From positions 186,001 through 250,000 of the forward strand of contig CAWGNK010000014.1 of NCBI GenBank assembly GCA_963823945.1: DNA of 64,000 bases. Direction: 5' to 3'. Numbering within the stretch: position 1 is the first letter of the stretch; every line of letters begins with the position of its first letter. Source of the stretch: Bog-793 sp963823945 (lineage in GTDB: Bacteria; Actinomycetota; Acidimicrobiia; Acidimicrobiales; Bog-793). Below the pieces are notes generated by a model. That model saw only the letters and a list, made by a program, of their open reading frames with translations. It searched no databases and had not been told where the DNA came from. Below, piece after piece: positions 53,632 through 63,090 of this stretch. The position numbers were made by a program, and so were the translations under genes.

Positions 53632-55439
53632 TGCTCGTCATCGCGGCACTACACCTGCCGAAGGTGCACTGGACGATCCCGGGTACCCACACGGTGCTCG
53701 ACTTCAAGGAGATCGTCGGGGTCATCGTCGGGATCGTCGTCGTCGTTCTCCTCGTCGCGTTCGTCGTCTCGCGGATGCGCTCCAACCGCAGCACGGTGAA
53801 GACGCTGCTCGCGAGCCCCGACCCGTCGGAGCGCATCGCCGGCGTGGACATGGCCGCTTCCCAGGAACTCGGCCGCCACGTGCGCGCCCTGCGGCGTCTC
53901 TCGGCCAACGAGAAGGACCCGCGCGTGCTGAAGGAGCTCGCCGAGGTCGTCGCACGCCACCAGTGGGAGCCTTCCGACGACGCCGACGTCGTCGAGTTGC
54001 GAATCTGGGCTCACCGCTACTACTCGGAACGTGCCGGTGTGCGCAGTCCCGGCGTGAGCGTCGCGGCGGAACCGACGAAGCCGGAGGAACCGGCGGAGCA
54101 GGAGCAACCCGCAGCGCCGGCACCGGTGAGGCTGCCGGAGCCGAGCGTCGCGCTGTCCCCGATACCGGGCCTGACGACGCCTCTCGACCTCGATGAGCCC
54201 GAGGAGCTCGCCACCGGGCCGGTCGGGGTTCCGCCGAGTTCGGTCGAGACCATCGCCAGCTTCGCGGAACCGGAATCGGCAGGGGCGTACACCGTGCTGG
54301 AACGCCGGGGGGCGGCGGATCCTGCCAGCGCCGCGGCCGAGGAGGACCTCGCGGCCCCCCTGGAGCCGGAGACGCCCGCACCACCCACCGAGGAAGCGAC
54401 CCCCGTCCCGGAACCGGAAACGCCGCCGGTCGTCTTGGTGCCAGAGCCGATCGTCCCGGTGCCGGTGCCGAGCGCCGCGGTGCCACCTCCGGCGCCCGGG
54501 GACCAACCCTGCATCCTCGTCACGGGGGCGGGCGGGGCCGCGGGGGTCACGGTGATCCGCGCGCTCATGGCCGCCGGGCATCGCGTCATCGCCGTCGACA
54601 GGGACCCGATGGCCGTCGGGATGCGGCTGGCGGACGCGGCGCAGATGATCCCGGGTCCCGACGACCCGGAGTTCGCCGATGTCGTGTGCACGCTGTCCGT
54701 GCACCAGGGGGCGAAGGCCGTCATCTCGACGGTCTCCGAGGAGCTGCCGAGCCTCGCGAACCATCGCGAGCTCTTCGACGAGGCCTCGATCGCCACGTGG
54801 TTCCCCGACCGCAGTGTCGTCCAGGCCTGCATCGACAAGTGGTTGTTCCACCTGGCGGCGAAGTCGGCCGGCTTGCCCGTTCCACCGACGAACCTTGGGT
54901 CCGCAGAGGGCGTCCCCGGGCCGTGGATCGTCAAGCCCCGCTTCGGCAGGGGATCCCGCGACATCCTGTGGGCCGACACGCGCAACGACCTCGAGTGGGC
55001 GCTCGGGCACGTCCCGGGACCGCTCGTGCAGACCCGGCTCGCAGGACGGGAGTTCACGGTCGACTCCCTGGTCGGCAGGGACGGCACCTTCGCCGGCGCG
55101 GTTCCTCGCTGGCGCCTCGCGACACGCGGCGGGATCACGACGAGGGGCGAGACCTTCACGAACGACGCTCTGCTGCGCCTGGTCGAGAACCTGCTGCGCA
55201 GCGTCGCCATGCGGGGCGCGGCGAACGTGCAGGGCTTCGCCTCGCGTGACGGCAACATCATGTTCACCGAGATCAACCCGAGGTTCTCGGGTGGCCTCGC
55301 CCTGTCGCTCGCGGCGGGGGCGGATCTCGTCGGCCAGTTCGTGAACGGCCTGTTCGACCTGCCGATCGACACCACGAAGCTTCATTACCGGCCGGGCGTG
55401 AAGATGCTCCGCTACTTCGACGAAGTCTTCGAGGGTTGA
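53631..55439 (+). CDS. Membrane-anchored ATP-grasp enzyme with HEAT-like module
   Basis: 602 residues. One TM helix (EIVGVIVGIVVVVLLVAFVV), a HEAT-like region (VKTLLASPDPSERIAGVDMA, RLSANEKDPRVLKELAEVV), a Pro/Glu/Ala-rich linker (about 145-290), then a CarB-type pre-ATP-grasp (ILVTGAGGAAGVTVIRALMA) and ATP-grasp fold (IVKPRFGRGSRDI, GREFTVDSLVG, FTEINPRFSGGLALSLA). It should join an amine to an activated carboxylate; what it modifies is unknown. Starts at ATG 53631 in TGATG overlap; ends overlapping the epimerase (TTGA). Fusion to a TM-HEAT unit is unusual. Confidence 0.82.
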   Translation: MLVIAALHLPKVHWTIPGTHTVLDFKEIVGVIVGIVVVVLLVAFVVSRMRSNRSTVKTLLASPDPSERIAGVDMAASQELGRHVRALRRLSANEKDPRVLKELAEVVARHQWEPSDDADVVELRIWAHRYYSERAGVRSPGVSVAAEPTKPEEPAEQEQPAAPAPVRLPEPSVALSPIPGLTTPLDLDEPEELATGPVGVPPSSVETIASFAEPESAGAYTVLERRGAADPASAAAEEDLAAPLEPETPAPPTEEATPVPEPETPPVVLVPEPIVPVPVPSAAVPPPAPGDQPCILVTGAGGAAGVTVIRALMAAGHRVIAVDRDPMAVGMRLADAAQMIPGPDDPEFADVVCTLSVHQGAKAVISTVSEELPSLANHRELFDEASIATWFPDRSVVQACIDKWLFHLAAKSAGLPVPPTNLGSAEGVPGPWIVKPRFGRGSRDILWADTRNDLEWALGHVPGPLVQTRLAGREFTVDSLVGRDGTFAGAVPRWRLATRGGITTRGETFTNDALLRLVENLLRSVAMRGAANVQGFASRDGNIMFTEINPRFSGGLALSLAAGADLVGQFVNGLFDLPIDTTKLHYRPGVKMLRYFDEVFEG

Positions 55440-56563
55440 CCGCCGTCCTCGTTCCCCTGGGGACGCGGCCGGAGATCATCAAGCTCGCTCCCGTCGTCCG
55501 GGAACTCTCCGCGACAGGTGTCGACGTCCGGCTGCTCGCGACGGGCCAGCACGGGGACGCCGCGATGAGCGCGGCCTTCTTCGACGAGCTCAACATGCAC
55601 CCGGACGAGACGTGGGTGTTGCCGGCCGATCCGCAGGCGCGGGTCGCGGCGATCCTCGAGGGCGCCGAGCGCGAACTGGCCGCGAACCGCCCGGACCTCG
55701 TCCTCGTCCTCGGGGACACCAACACGGTGCCGCTCTTCTGCCTCGCGGCCCGGCGCAATCGGGTGCCCGTCGCCCATCTCGAGGCGGGCCTGCGCTCGTT
55801 CAACGCGACCTCGATGGAGGAGGTCAACCGGAAGGTCGCCGCGGCGTGCGCCTCGCTTCATCTCGCACCGACCGACCTCGCCGCGTCGTTCCTCGCCGAG
55901 GAGGGAATCGACCCGGCCCACGTGCGCGTGGTCGGCAATCCGGTGATCGACGTGCTGCGCCAGCTCGGGGTCAGGCGCGTGGACCCGGGCGAGCGGGCCG
56001 GGGCCGTCCTCACCGCCCACCGCGCGACAAACGTCGACGACCCGGCGCGGCTGCGGGCGCTCGTCGAACTCGTCCACCGGATCGCCGACGAGGCCGGCAC
56101 GGTCACGTTCCCGGTGCACCCGCGGACGCGCCGCCGCCTCGAGGAGGCGGGACTGCTCGGCGCACTGGCCGGGACCGGGGTCGTGCTCAGCGAACCCGTC
56201 GGCTACCGGGCGATGAGCGAGCTCGTCGCGGCCTCGCGCCTCGTCGTGACGGACTCCGGTGGGCTGCAGGAGGAGGCGTCGTTCTTCGGCGTCCCCGTCG
56301 TCGTCCTGCGTCGTTCGACGCCGCGCTGGGAGGGTGTGCGGGCCGGGACGTCGCGCCTTGTCGGGATGGACGTCGCGCTCGCGATGGCCGCCGTGCGCGA
56401 GCTCGTCTCTCCGCAGTCCCAACAGCTCGCCGACTCGACGCCGTGTCCCTACGGCGACGGGCACACGGCGGAGCGGGTCGCCACACTGCTCGGCGAGCCC
56501 GCGACCTGGGAACTGCTGCGCCTCGAGGAGCCTGACTTCGTCGGACGCGAGCCGCCCGCGTGA
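55436..56563 (+). CDS. wecB: UDP-N-acetylglucosamine 2-epimerase (WecB-type)
   Basis: Makes UDP-ManNAc from UDP-GlcNAc. 375 residues with all family blocks: PLGTRPEIIKLAPVVREL, LVLGDTNTVPLFCLAARR, VAHLEAGLRSFNATSMEEVN, VVGNPVIDVL, VLTAHRATNVDDPARL, FPVHPRTRRRLEEAG and VVTDSGGLQEEASFFGVPVV. TTG start overlapping the ATP-grasp stop. In this operon it probably supplies ManNAc-type precursor to the GT2 polymer, though related enzymes accept other UDP-sugars or hydrolyse them. Confidence 0.9.
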   Translation: MTAVLVPLGTRPEIIKLAPVVRELSATGVDVRLLATGQHGDAAMSAAFFDELNMHPDETWVLPADPQARVAAILEGAERELAANRPDLVLVLGDTNTVPLFCLAARRNRVPVAHLEAGLRSFNATSMEEVNRKVAAACASLHLAPTDLAASFLAEEGIDPAHVRVVGNPVIDVLRQLGVRRVDPGERAGAVLTAHRATNVDDPARLRALVELVHRIADEAGTVTFPVHPRTRRRLEEAGLLGALAGTGVVLSEPVGYRAMSELVAASRLVVTDSGGLQEEASFFGVPVVVLRRSTPRWEGVRAGTSRLVGMDVALAMAAVRELVSPQSQQLADSTPCPYGDGHTAERVATLLGEPATWELLRLEEPDFVGREPPA

Positions 56564-57282
56564 CACCCGAGGGCACGCCGCTGGCCGGGGCGGGATCCCC
56601 CATCGAGGCGGTGCTGTTCGACCTCGACGACACCCTCTACGAGCAGGCGCAGTGGCTCGACGGGGCCTGGCGCGCCGTTGCCCGGATGGGTCCGCCGTTG
56701 ATCGAGGAGCGCGCGCTGCTCGCGGCGCTGCGGACTGTCGCGGCCGAGGGCTCCGACCGCGGCCGGATCATCGATCGCGCCCTCGCCGCCCTCGGCAGGG
56801 GGGACCTCGCCGTCGCGCCCTTCGTCGAGGCATTCCGTCGCTTCCGGCCCGATGTGCTCGCGCCCTATCCGGGGGTCGACGCATGCCTCACGGCCCTCGG
56901 AGGCGCGGTACCCCTCGGGCTCGTCACCGACGGCGATCCGGCCCTGCAGGCGAGCAAGCTCGCCGCGCTCGGCCTCGCGCACCATTTCCGGATCGTCGTG
57001 TACTCCGACGAACTCGGTGGACGCGGCACGCGCAAGCCCGCCCCCGCGCCCTTCCTGGCGGCGCTCGAGCAACTCGGCGTCGACCCGGCCGAGAGCGTGT
57101 ACGTCGGCGACCGTCCCGACAAGGACGTGGCGGGCGCCCTCGCCACCGGGATGCGGGCGATCCGGGTGCTGACCGGGGAGTATCGCGACGCTCCCAACGA
57201 ACCGGAACCCTGGCTCACCGTCGATCGGGTCGCGGAACTCGCTTCGGTCCTCGGACCTCTGCTGCCCAGCCATCTCGCCTAA
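56560..57282 (+). CDS. HAD-superfamily phosphatase
   Basis: 240 residues, HAD subfamily IA: motif I LFDLDDTLYE (nucleophile Asp), motif II VTDGDP, motif III region RKPAPAPFLAAL and motif IV YVGDRPDKDVAGALATGMRA. GTG start overlaps the epimerase stop (GTGA), so it is the fifth gene of the operon. It may dephosphorylate a sugar-phosphate intermediate. Confidence 0.87.
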   Translation: MTPEGTPLAGAGSPIEAVLFDLDDTLYEQAQWLDGAWRAVARMGPPLIEERALLAALRTVAAEGSDRGRIIDRALAALGRGDLAVAPFVEAFRRFRPDVLAPYPGVDACLTALGGAVPLGLVTDGDPALQASKLAALGLAHHFRIVVYSDELGGRGTRKPAPAPFLAALEQLGVDPAESVYVGDRPDKDVAGALATGMRAIRVLTGEYRDAPNEPEPWLTVDRVAELASVLGPLLPSHLA

Positions 57283-57461
57283 GGACACCGAAAGGGCGGC
57301 GCGGCGGCGGTGCATTATCCGAATGGCGCGCGAGTCAACTGTTCCAGCACGCACAAATGGACTACTCGAATGACATGAATGAACTACGCCACACTAAGCG
57401 GATGCCTAGCCACCTAGCGTGAGAGATCGCAGTGAGCAGCACGGGGGAGTTGTGCTAAAGA

Positions 57462-58211
57462 GTGGACAGATTTAAGCTCACGCGCGTGAGCGAACAAGAG
57501 AATTCCCTCATCGAACAGCTGCGGTCCTTTGGTGTGTCGATTGAGGACCTCGAGGCCTTGACGGGGGAGGAGCACACCCCGGTCGAGCACGTCGTGGAGA
57601 GCGAGCCCCCTGCGGAGGTGGCAGTGGAGACGCCCGCCGCGCCGTCCGCTCAGACCGGGCCCCCGGTTGCCTTCCAGCCGCTCGGCTCGGAGACGACCGC
57701 GACGGTGCGCGAGGACACCTCGCTGAAGGAGGACACCGCGGGGCTCCGCCACCAGGCGGCGCTGTTCGACGCAAACCAGACCCGGGACCGGATCCTCGCC
57801 GAGGCCAAGGATGCCGCCGCCGAGATCCGTGCGAATGCCGTGCGCCTCGTCTCGGTGAAGTTGCAGGCCGCCGAGGACGAGATCATGACGATGCGGGCGA
57901 AGGCGACCGAGGAGGTCGCGCAGCTCCGCAAGGAGACTTCGAAGGCGCTGGCGGCCCGCCTGCAGGAGGCGGGGAGCGAGGCCCTGGCATTGCGCGAGGC
58001 AGCCCGCCAGGAAACCCAGGTCTTTTGGGAGTCCGCCAGCCGCGAGTTCTCCGACGCGCGGGCGCGCATCAGCCAGATGCACGCCCACATGGTGCAGCTG
58101 CTCGAGAGCGTGAACGACGCGGTGGCGTCGGTGGAGGAGGCGGCGAGTTCTATCGCCGCACTGTGCGAGAGCCACCTCGAAGCTCCTTCCCGCCTCGAGG
58201 CACCCGAGTAG
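57462..58211 (+). CDS. Coiled-coil protein, DivIVA-like
   Basis: 249 residues, soluble. An N-terminal helical part (LIEQLRSFGVSIEDLEALTG), an acidic Pro-rich linker, and a long coiled coil from about 95 to 225 (DANQTRDRILAEAKDAAAEI, AAEDEIMTMRAKATEEVAQL). It resembles DivIVA/Wag31-like cell-wall scaffolds in layout but lacks their diagnostic N-terminus, so the name is tentative. GTG 57462 is taken as start; GTG 57486 is also possible. It follows a 179-bp gap after the exosortase operon whose base composition looks less GC-rich. Confidence 0.62.
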   Translation: MDRFKLTRVSEQENSLIEQLRSFGVSIEDLEALTGEEHTPVEHVVESEPPAEVAVETPAAPSAQTGPPVAFQPLGSETTATVREDTSLKEDTAGLRHQAALFDANQTRDRILAEAKDAAAEIRANAVRLVSVKLQAAEDEIMTMRAKATEEVAQLRKETSKALAARLQEAGSEALALREAARQETQVFWESASREFSDARARISQMHAHMVQLLESVNDAVASVEEAASSIAALCESHLEAPSRLEAPE

Positions 58212-58214
58212 CGC

Positions 58215-58237
58215 ACTCGCCCAGGCCCTGGGCGAGT
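58215..58237 (+). terminator. Hairpin terminator after the coiled-coil gene
   Basis: ACTCGCCCAG and CTGGGCGAGT form a perfect 10-bp stem with a 3-nt loop, 3 nt past the stop. No U tract. Confidence 0.65.
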
Positions 58238-58379
58238 AGGGGAGTGGGTCGAGCTCCCGGTCGACGGGCCGGATGGGCGTGTCGCGTGGGTGTGACTCCG
58301 CCATGGGACTCGATCATGGAACGAGGACGCTGACGTCTCCCGGGATCGTTCCGGGGACATGTGATTCCGGGGATTGGCT

Positions 58380-58772
58380 TCAGGCTTTGGTCTTGTTCAG
58401 GCTCACGGCGGCGCGAAGAAGGGTCTTCAACGCCAGCTCGTCTATCTCCTCGCCTTCGTGGAAGTCGATGGCGCGTCGTGTGTTCCCGTCAAGACTGGAG
58501 TTGAAAAGGCCCGCAGGGTCCTTCAGGGCCGCCCCTTTGGCGAAGGTCATCTTCACGACGTTCTTGTAGGTCTCACCCGTGCAGATCATTCCGTCGTGCG
58601 ACCAGACCGGCACCCCTCGCCACTTCCATTCCTCGACGACTTCGGGATCGGCTTCCTTGACCAGGGCGCGGAGCCGGCTGAGCGTTCTGCCCCGCCAGTC
58701 GCCAAGATCCCTGATTCTCGCGTCGATCAGCTGAGAAGGAGACTCGGTCTTCTCCGGCCCACTGCTCTTCAT
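58380..58772 (-). CDS. DUF1801-family protein
   Basis: 130 residues: SQLIDARIRDLGDWRGRTLS, EVVEEWKWRGVPVWSHDGMI, TFAKGAALKDPAGLFNSSL and RAIDFHEGEEIDELALKTLL are the YdhG-like DUF1801 core. ATG 58772 has AGGAAGAAG upstream. Function unknown across the family; often stress-linked. Confidence 0.85.
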   Translation of the reverse strand: MKSSGPEKTESPSQLIDARIRDLGDWRGRTLSRLRALVKEADPEVVEEWKWRGVPVWSHDGMICTGETYKNVVKMTFAKGAALKDPAGLFNSSLDGNTRRAIDFHEGEEIDELALKTLLRAAVSLNKTKA

Positions 58773-59198
58773 TCCCGTTCTTCTTCCTAGTTCCCGTGGC
58801 TCTCGTGCGCGCAAGCAATTCCCACGGTGGTGATGCTAACGGGGGCCCCCGAATGACCCGCCTGCTGCGACCCGGCACGAGACAGTCCGGCTCTTCGGAC
58901 TCAGTGGGGTCCAACGGACGCTCTCGGAGTGGGACAGATCCAACCTTCGCGCGGTCCGCGACCCAGAGCTGTTCCGGCGAGTACACCGGCCGAAGCTCGC
59001 CGGCGCAAAGCTCTCCGAGATCGCCTACGCCGCCGATAGCCAGAGGCGTAGGCTCGTGATCTCGGGCGGGGGAAGTCGATACCGCATATGTCGCCGTGGC
59101 AGGAATTCCTCCTGTTGGCGGGCGTGGGGCGTCTGTCAGACCTCGAACTCTGATCGGTTGCAGTCGTTGCAACCGTCGACACGACAATCGAGGGAATC
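58773..59198. other. Intergenic, possible decayed frame
   Basis: 426 bp without a convincing gene. On the plus strand between about 58880 and 59100 one frame reads TLSEWDRSNLRAVRDPELFR and RPKLAGAKLSEIAYAADSQR, which looks protein-like but has no good start; it may be a remnant of a lost gene or chance. Confidence 0.35.
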
Positions 59199-61946
59199 AT
59201 GACGAATCGGTGGCTCGTGGTTCTGGTCGCTGGCGCCCTTGCGGCGGTTTCATCCGTCGTTGGCTTCTCAGCCCCTTCCAACGCGCAGACCGTTGCCCCG
59301 GTGGGGCTCACGGTGCTGCACGCGAGCGCGAGCCCTCCGCTTCCGGCACACTCACTCTCCCTCGGCGCGCTCTCCTCCTCGGCGGACATTCACATCGACG
59401 TCACGCTGAAGCTCCCGGACCCGGCAGCCGTGACCTCCTTCATCGCGTCTTTGTCCGATCGGAACTCTCCGAACTTCCACCACTTCCTCCGCCCGGGACA
59501 GTTCGGTCCGCTCTTCGGGCCGCCGCTCTCGGAGGTGGCAGCGGTCGACGCGGTGCTCCGCGCCGACGGACTCCACCCCGGGCAGGTGACCTCGAACCGG
59601 CTCTCGATCCCGGTGACAGCCCCGGCCTCGGCTATCGACCGCGCCTTTCACGTGAGTCTCGCGAGTTACCGGCTACCAACCGGGCGCACCGCCTTCACGA
59701 CCCTGTCACCACCGAGCATCTCGGCTGCCGTGGCGCCCGATGTCCAAGGAGTGGTCGGCCTCAGCGATCTGTACTTGCCCCAGAGCCTGGCCGCTCGTCC
59801 GTTGCCCGTGACCCACGCGACCGGGAAGCTCGTCCCTCACCCGGCGACGGCGGGTCCGCAGCCGTGTTCCACAATTGCGGGCCTCGGTATGACGGCAGAC
59901 CAGCTGGCGTCTTGGTACGGCTTCGATCCGCTCTACTCCTTGGGAGACCTCGGCCAAGGTGTCAACATCGCCCTGGTGGAGCTCGAGCCGGACTCGCCGA
60001 GCGACATCGCCGCCTACCAGGCGTGCTACGGAACGAGCGCCACCGTGAACTACATCTCAGTCGACGGCGGTGTCACCGCGGGCGTCGGATTCAGCGAGGC
60101 GGCTCTCGACATCGAAGACGTCATCGGACTCGCGCCAGAAGCCACGGTCGACGTGTACCAGGCGCCGAATGGAGACATCGACGACGTCTTTGCGGCCATC
60201 GTCAACAGCGACACCGATCAGGTGGTCTCAGATTCATGGGGCCTGTGCGAACCGGAGATGGACTCCTCGACCCTCAACTATGAGCAAACGCTCTTCTACG
60301 ACGCTGCCTCGCAGGGCCAGACGGTGTTCGCGGCGGCGGGAGACGACGGCTCCACGGATTGTCAGTTGGACAACGAGGAGCCAATAGACCTGCTGGCCGT
60401 TGATGATCCAGCCAGCCAGCCCTACGTCGTGGGCGTGGGAGGAACGTCGGTGGACCCGTCCACGCAAACCGAAGACGTCTGGAACGACTCCACTTCGCTT
60501 GCTGGGGCACACACGACCGGTGGCGGCGGCGTCTCGGCCTACTGGTGCATGCCCTCCTACCAGGACAACTCGGATATCCCTGGCGTGATCAACACCGACT
60601 CGATAACGGACGCGACCCCGTGCGGCACGACCGACCCGTACCTGCGCGAGGTCCCCGACGTCTCAGCGGACGCCGATCCGAACAACGGATACGTGATCGA
60701 GTGGGATGGCCTCTGGTACTACTCCGGGGGGACGAGTGCCGCCGCACCACTCTGGGCGGCGGCTGACGCACTGATCGACTCCTCCCCGTTCTGCACCGAC
60801 TACGGCGCAGGTGACGCCGCGTTTCAGGCGGCGGGACTGTACGACATCGCCAGCGCAGGTTCGTTCTACTACGGCCTCGCCTTCAACGACATCACGACCG
60901 GCAACAACGACGACCTGGCCTCGGGCTACACGAGCGGCCTCTATCCGGCGACGACTGGCTACGACATGGCGAGCGGGCTCGGATCTCCTCACTTTGCCTA
61001 TACCGGCAACTACTATCCCGGCCTGGCCGCCCAGATGTGCTTCGTGGCCGGCACGGACCTCGGCACGACCAGCATCACCGGTGTCTCGCCGAACAGGGGA
61101 CCGAGCACGATCTCAACACCGGTGACCATCACGGGGTCAGGTTTCCTGCCGATCCCGGGCGCGGACCATCTTGCGGTTGGTGCGACGACGATCACCGCTT
61201 CTTGCACGACCACGACGAGCTGCACTGCAACTCTGCCCGCAACGACGTCCGGGAAGAACGACCTCGTGATGTCGGTCGAGGACATCACGCAAAGTCCCGT
61301 CGTCGCGGCTGATCAGTTCACGTTCGTCACGGCCGCCGCCTCCGCGACCACGATCACGTCGGTCACGACGAGCCCGGTCGTCGGCCAGCCGGTCTCCGTT
61401 GGCGTAAAGGTCACCGGGTCGAGCAGCATCTCTGGATCGCTCGCCCCGCGCGGGCAGGTCACCGTGAGCGACGGCGCCCGGAGCTGCAAGGCGACGCTCA
61501 GCGGGTCGAGCGGGATTGCAACTGGCTCCTGCTCGATCGCCGAACAGGCAGTGGGCCACTACTCGCTCAAAGCCAGCTATCCGGCCAACGCCTATTTCAC
61601 CTCCAGCGGAACGTCCGCCTCCACCTCGTTCACGGTCGGCGAGGCAACCTCGACGACCGCCCTCAAGCTGTCGGCCGCCAAGGCCACCTACGGGCACGAG
61701 CAGACTGAGAAGCTGTCGGTAACCGTCTCGCCGGAGTATTCAGGTTCGCGGCCGACCGGCACCGTGAGGGTGAAGGAGTCCTCGACGCAGCTGTGCGCGT
61801 TCACGCTCTCGTCTGGCAAGGGATCGTGCACGTTGTCGGCCAAGAGGCTAAAGACAGGCACCTACCACCTCGTCGCCAGCTACGGCGGCAGCACGAACTT
61901 CAGGGGATCGACTTCGGCAAAGGAGACCCTCACCGTCGTCAAGTGA
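59199..61946 (+). CDS. Secreted S53 (sedolisin/kumamolisin) peptidase with Ig-like tail
   Basis: Acid serine-carboxyl peptidase, 915 residues. Signal peptide (WLVVLVAGALAAVSSVVGFS), activation pro-domain (FIASLSDRNSPNFHHFLRPG, FGPLFGPPLSEVAAVDAVLR), then the catalytic domain: Glu/Asp in SEAALDIEDVIGLAPEATVD, oxyanion Asp in VSDSWG, nucleophile in YSGGTSAAAPLWAA, and a calcium end region (DMASGLGSP). An IPT/TIG domain (SITGVSPNRGPSTISTPVTI) and two Big_5-like Ig repeats follow. ATG 59199 follows GAGGGA. It suggests extracellular protein use, possibly in acid. Confidence 0.9.
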   Translation: MTNRWLVVLVAGALAAVSSVVGFSAPSNAQTVAPVGLTVLHASASPPLPAHSLSLGALSSSADIHIDVTLKLPDPAAVTSFIASLSDRNSPNFHHFLRPGQFGPLFGPPLSEVAAVDAVLRADGLHPGQVTSNRLSIPVTAPASAIDRAFHVSLASYRLPTGRTAFTTLSPPSISAAVAPDVQGVVGLSDLYLPQSLAARPLPVTHATGKLVPHPATAGPQPCSTIAGLGMTADQLASWYGFDPLYSLGDLGQGVNIALVELEPDSPSDIAAYQACYGTSATVNYISVDGGVTAGVGFSEAALDIEDVIGLAPEATVDVYQAPNGDIDDVFAAIVNSDTDQVVSDSWGLCEPEMDSSTLNYEQTLFYDAASQGQTVFAAAGDDGSTDCQLDNEEPIDLLAVDDPASQPYVVGVGGTSVDPSTQTEDVWNDSTSLAGAHTTGGGGVSAYWCMPSYQDNSDIPGVINTDSITDATPCGTTDPYLREVPDVSADADPNNGYVIEWDGLWYYSGGTSAAAPLWAAADALIDSSPFCTDYGAGDAAFQAAGLYDIASAGSFYYGLAFNDITTGNNDDLASGYTSGLYPATTGYDMASGLGSPHFAYTGNYYPGLAAQMCFVAGTDLGTTSITGVSPNRGPSTISTPVTITGSGFLPIPGADHLAVGATTITASCTTTTSCTATLPATTSGKNDLVMSVEDITQSPVVAADQFTFVTAAASATTITSVTTSPVVGQPVSVGVKVTGSSSISGSLAPRGQVTVSDGARSCKATLSGSSGIATGSCSIAEQAVGHYSLKASYPANAYFTSSGTSASTSFTVGEATSTTALKLSAAKATYGHEQTEKLSVTVSPEYSGSRPTGTVRVKESSTQLCAFTLSSGKGSCTLSAKRLKTGTYHLVASYGGSTNFRGSTSAKETLTVVK

Positions 61947-62123
61947 TGAGTCGTTGCCGTGTGACTGAACGGGCGGGCATCGGCCGCGGACCAGCACCGT
62001 GGCAACCGCCCGGTGGCCGCGCTCCGTGCTCGACGTCAAGCCGCCGCTGCTCGGGAGCAGAACGAGCATGTCCCTCCTACGATGCGATCCTCCACCAAGT
62101 GAGTCGACACCAAGGAGGACGTG

Positions 62124-62987
62124 ATGAGCACGCCCGAGACGGCTGGGGCCGGGATGGGTGAGCTCGAGGCCCGCCAGGTCGACGCCGCGAATTCGTCCGG
62201 GCGTAGGCCGGTCGTCTTCCTCCACGGGCTCTGGGCCCTGCCCAACAACTGGGAGCATTGGGTCAAGCCCTTCGAGGACGCCGGCTACGCCGTCCTGACC
62301 CCGGGATGGCCGGATGACCCGGTGACCGTGGCGGAAGCCAGGGCTCATCCCGAGCTCTTCGCGCGCAAGACCGTGGCGCAGATGGCAGACCATCTGGCCG
62401 GGATCGTCGGTCGGCTGGAGACAAAGCCTGTCCTGGTCGGCCACTCGTTCGGAGGCATGCTGACCCAGGTCCTCGCCGGGCGCGGGACAGCGGTGGCGTC
62501 GGTCGCGATCAGCGCGGCCCCCTTCCGAGGCGTGTTGCCAATGCCGGCGTCGCTCGTGCGTGCGGTGTTCCCGGTGTTGCGAAACCCCGCCAACCAACAC
62601 CGCGCCACGTCACTTAGCTACAAGCAATTCCGGTACGCCGTGGCGAACACGACGAGCGAACAGGAAGCCAGGCAGCTGTACGAGACCTACGCCGTGCCGG
62701 CCAGCGGCAGGGTGGTGTTCCAGTCGGCTCGCGCCAACATCAACCCCTGGACCGAGGTGAAGGTCGACACCAGGAACCCCGCGCGGGGGCCGCTGCTGCT
62801 CATCGCGGGGGAAAAGGACCGGTTCATCCCTCTGGCGATCACAAGGTCCGAATACCGCCGCCAGCGTCGCAACGGTGCGCTGACCGAGATGACACAGATC
62901 CCGGACCGCGGGCATTCGCTCACGATCGACAGCGGCTGGCGGGAAGTGGCCGAGGTCACGCTCGGGTTCATCCGCCGTTTCGCCTAG
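62124..62987 (+). CDS. Alpha/beta hydrolase
   Basis: 287 residues, no signal peptide. VVFLHGLWALPNNWEHWVKP, the nucleophile elbow VLVGHSFGGMLTQVLAGRG, the acid in LIAGEKDRFIPL and the His in DRGHSLTID make a full catalytic triad. ATG 62124 lies 8 nt after AAGGAGG; GTG 62121 is equally in frame. Substrate unknown. Confidence 0.88.
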   Translation: MSTPETAGAGMGELEARQVDAANSSGRRPVVFLHGLWALPNNWEHWVKPFEDAGYAVLTPGWPDDPVTVAEARAHPELFARKTVAQMADHLAGIVGRLETKPVLVGHSFGGMLTQVLAGRGTAVASVAISAAPFRGVLPMPASLVRAVFPVLRNPANQHRATSLSYKQFRYAVANTTSEQEARQLYETYAVPASGRVVFQSARANINPWTEVKVDTRNPARGPLLLIAGEKDRFIPLAITRSEYRRQRRNGALTEMTQIPDRGHSLTIDSGWREVAEVTLGFIRRFA

Positions 62988-63090
62988 CAAGTTCCGCGAC
63001 AGGCCGCGGATCCGCCAGAACGACACCATCGCCGCGCTACCGGCCCTCGCGACGGCCGGTGGCGACAGCCTGGACCCGAGAAGTCCGGCG

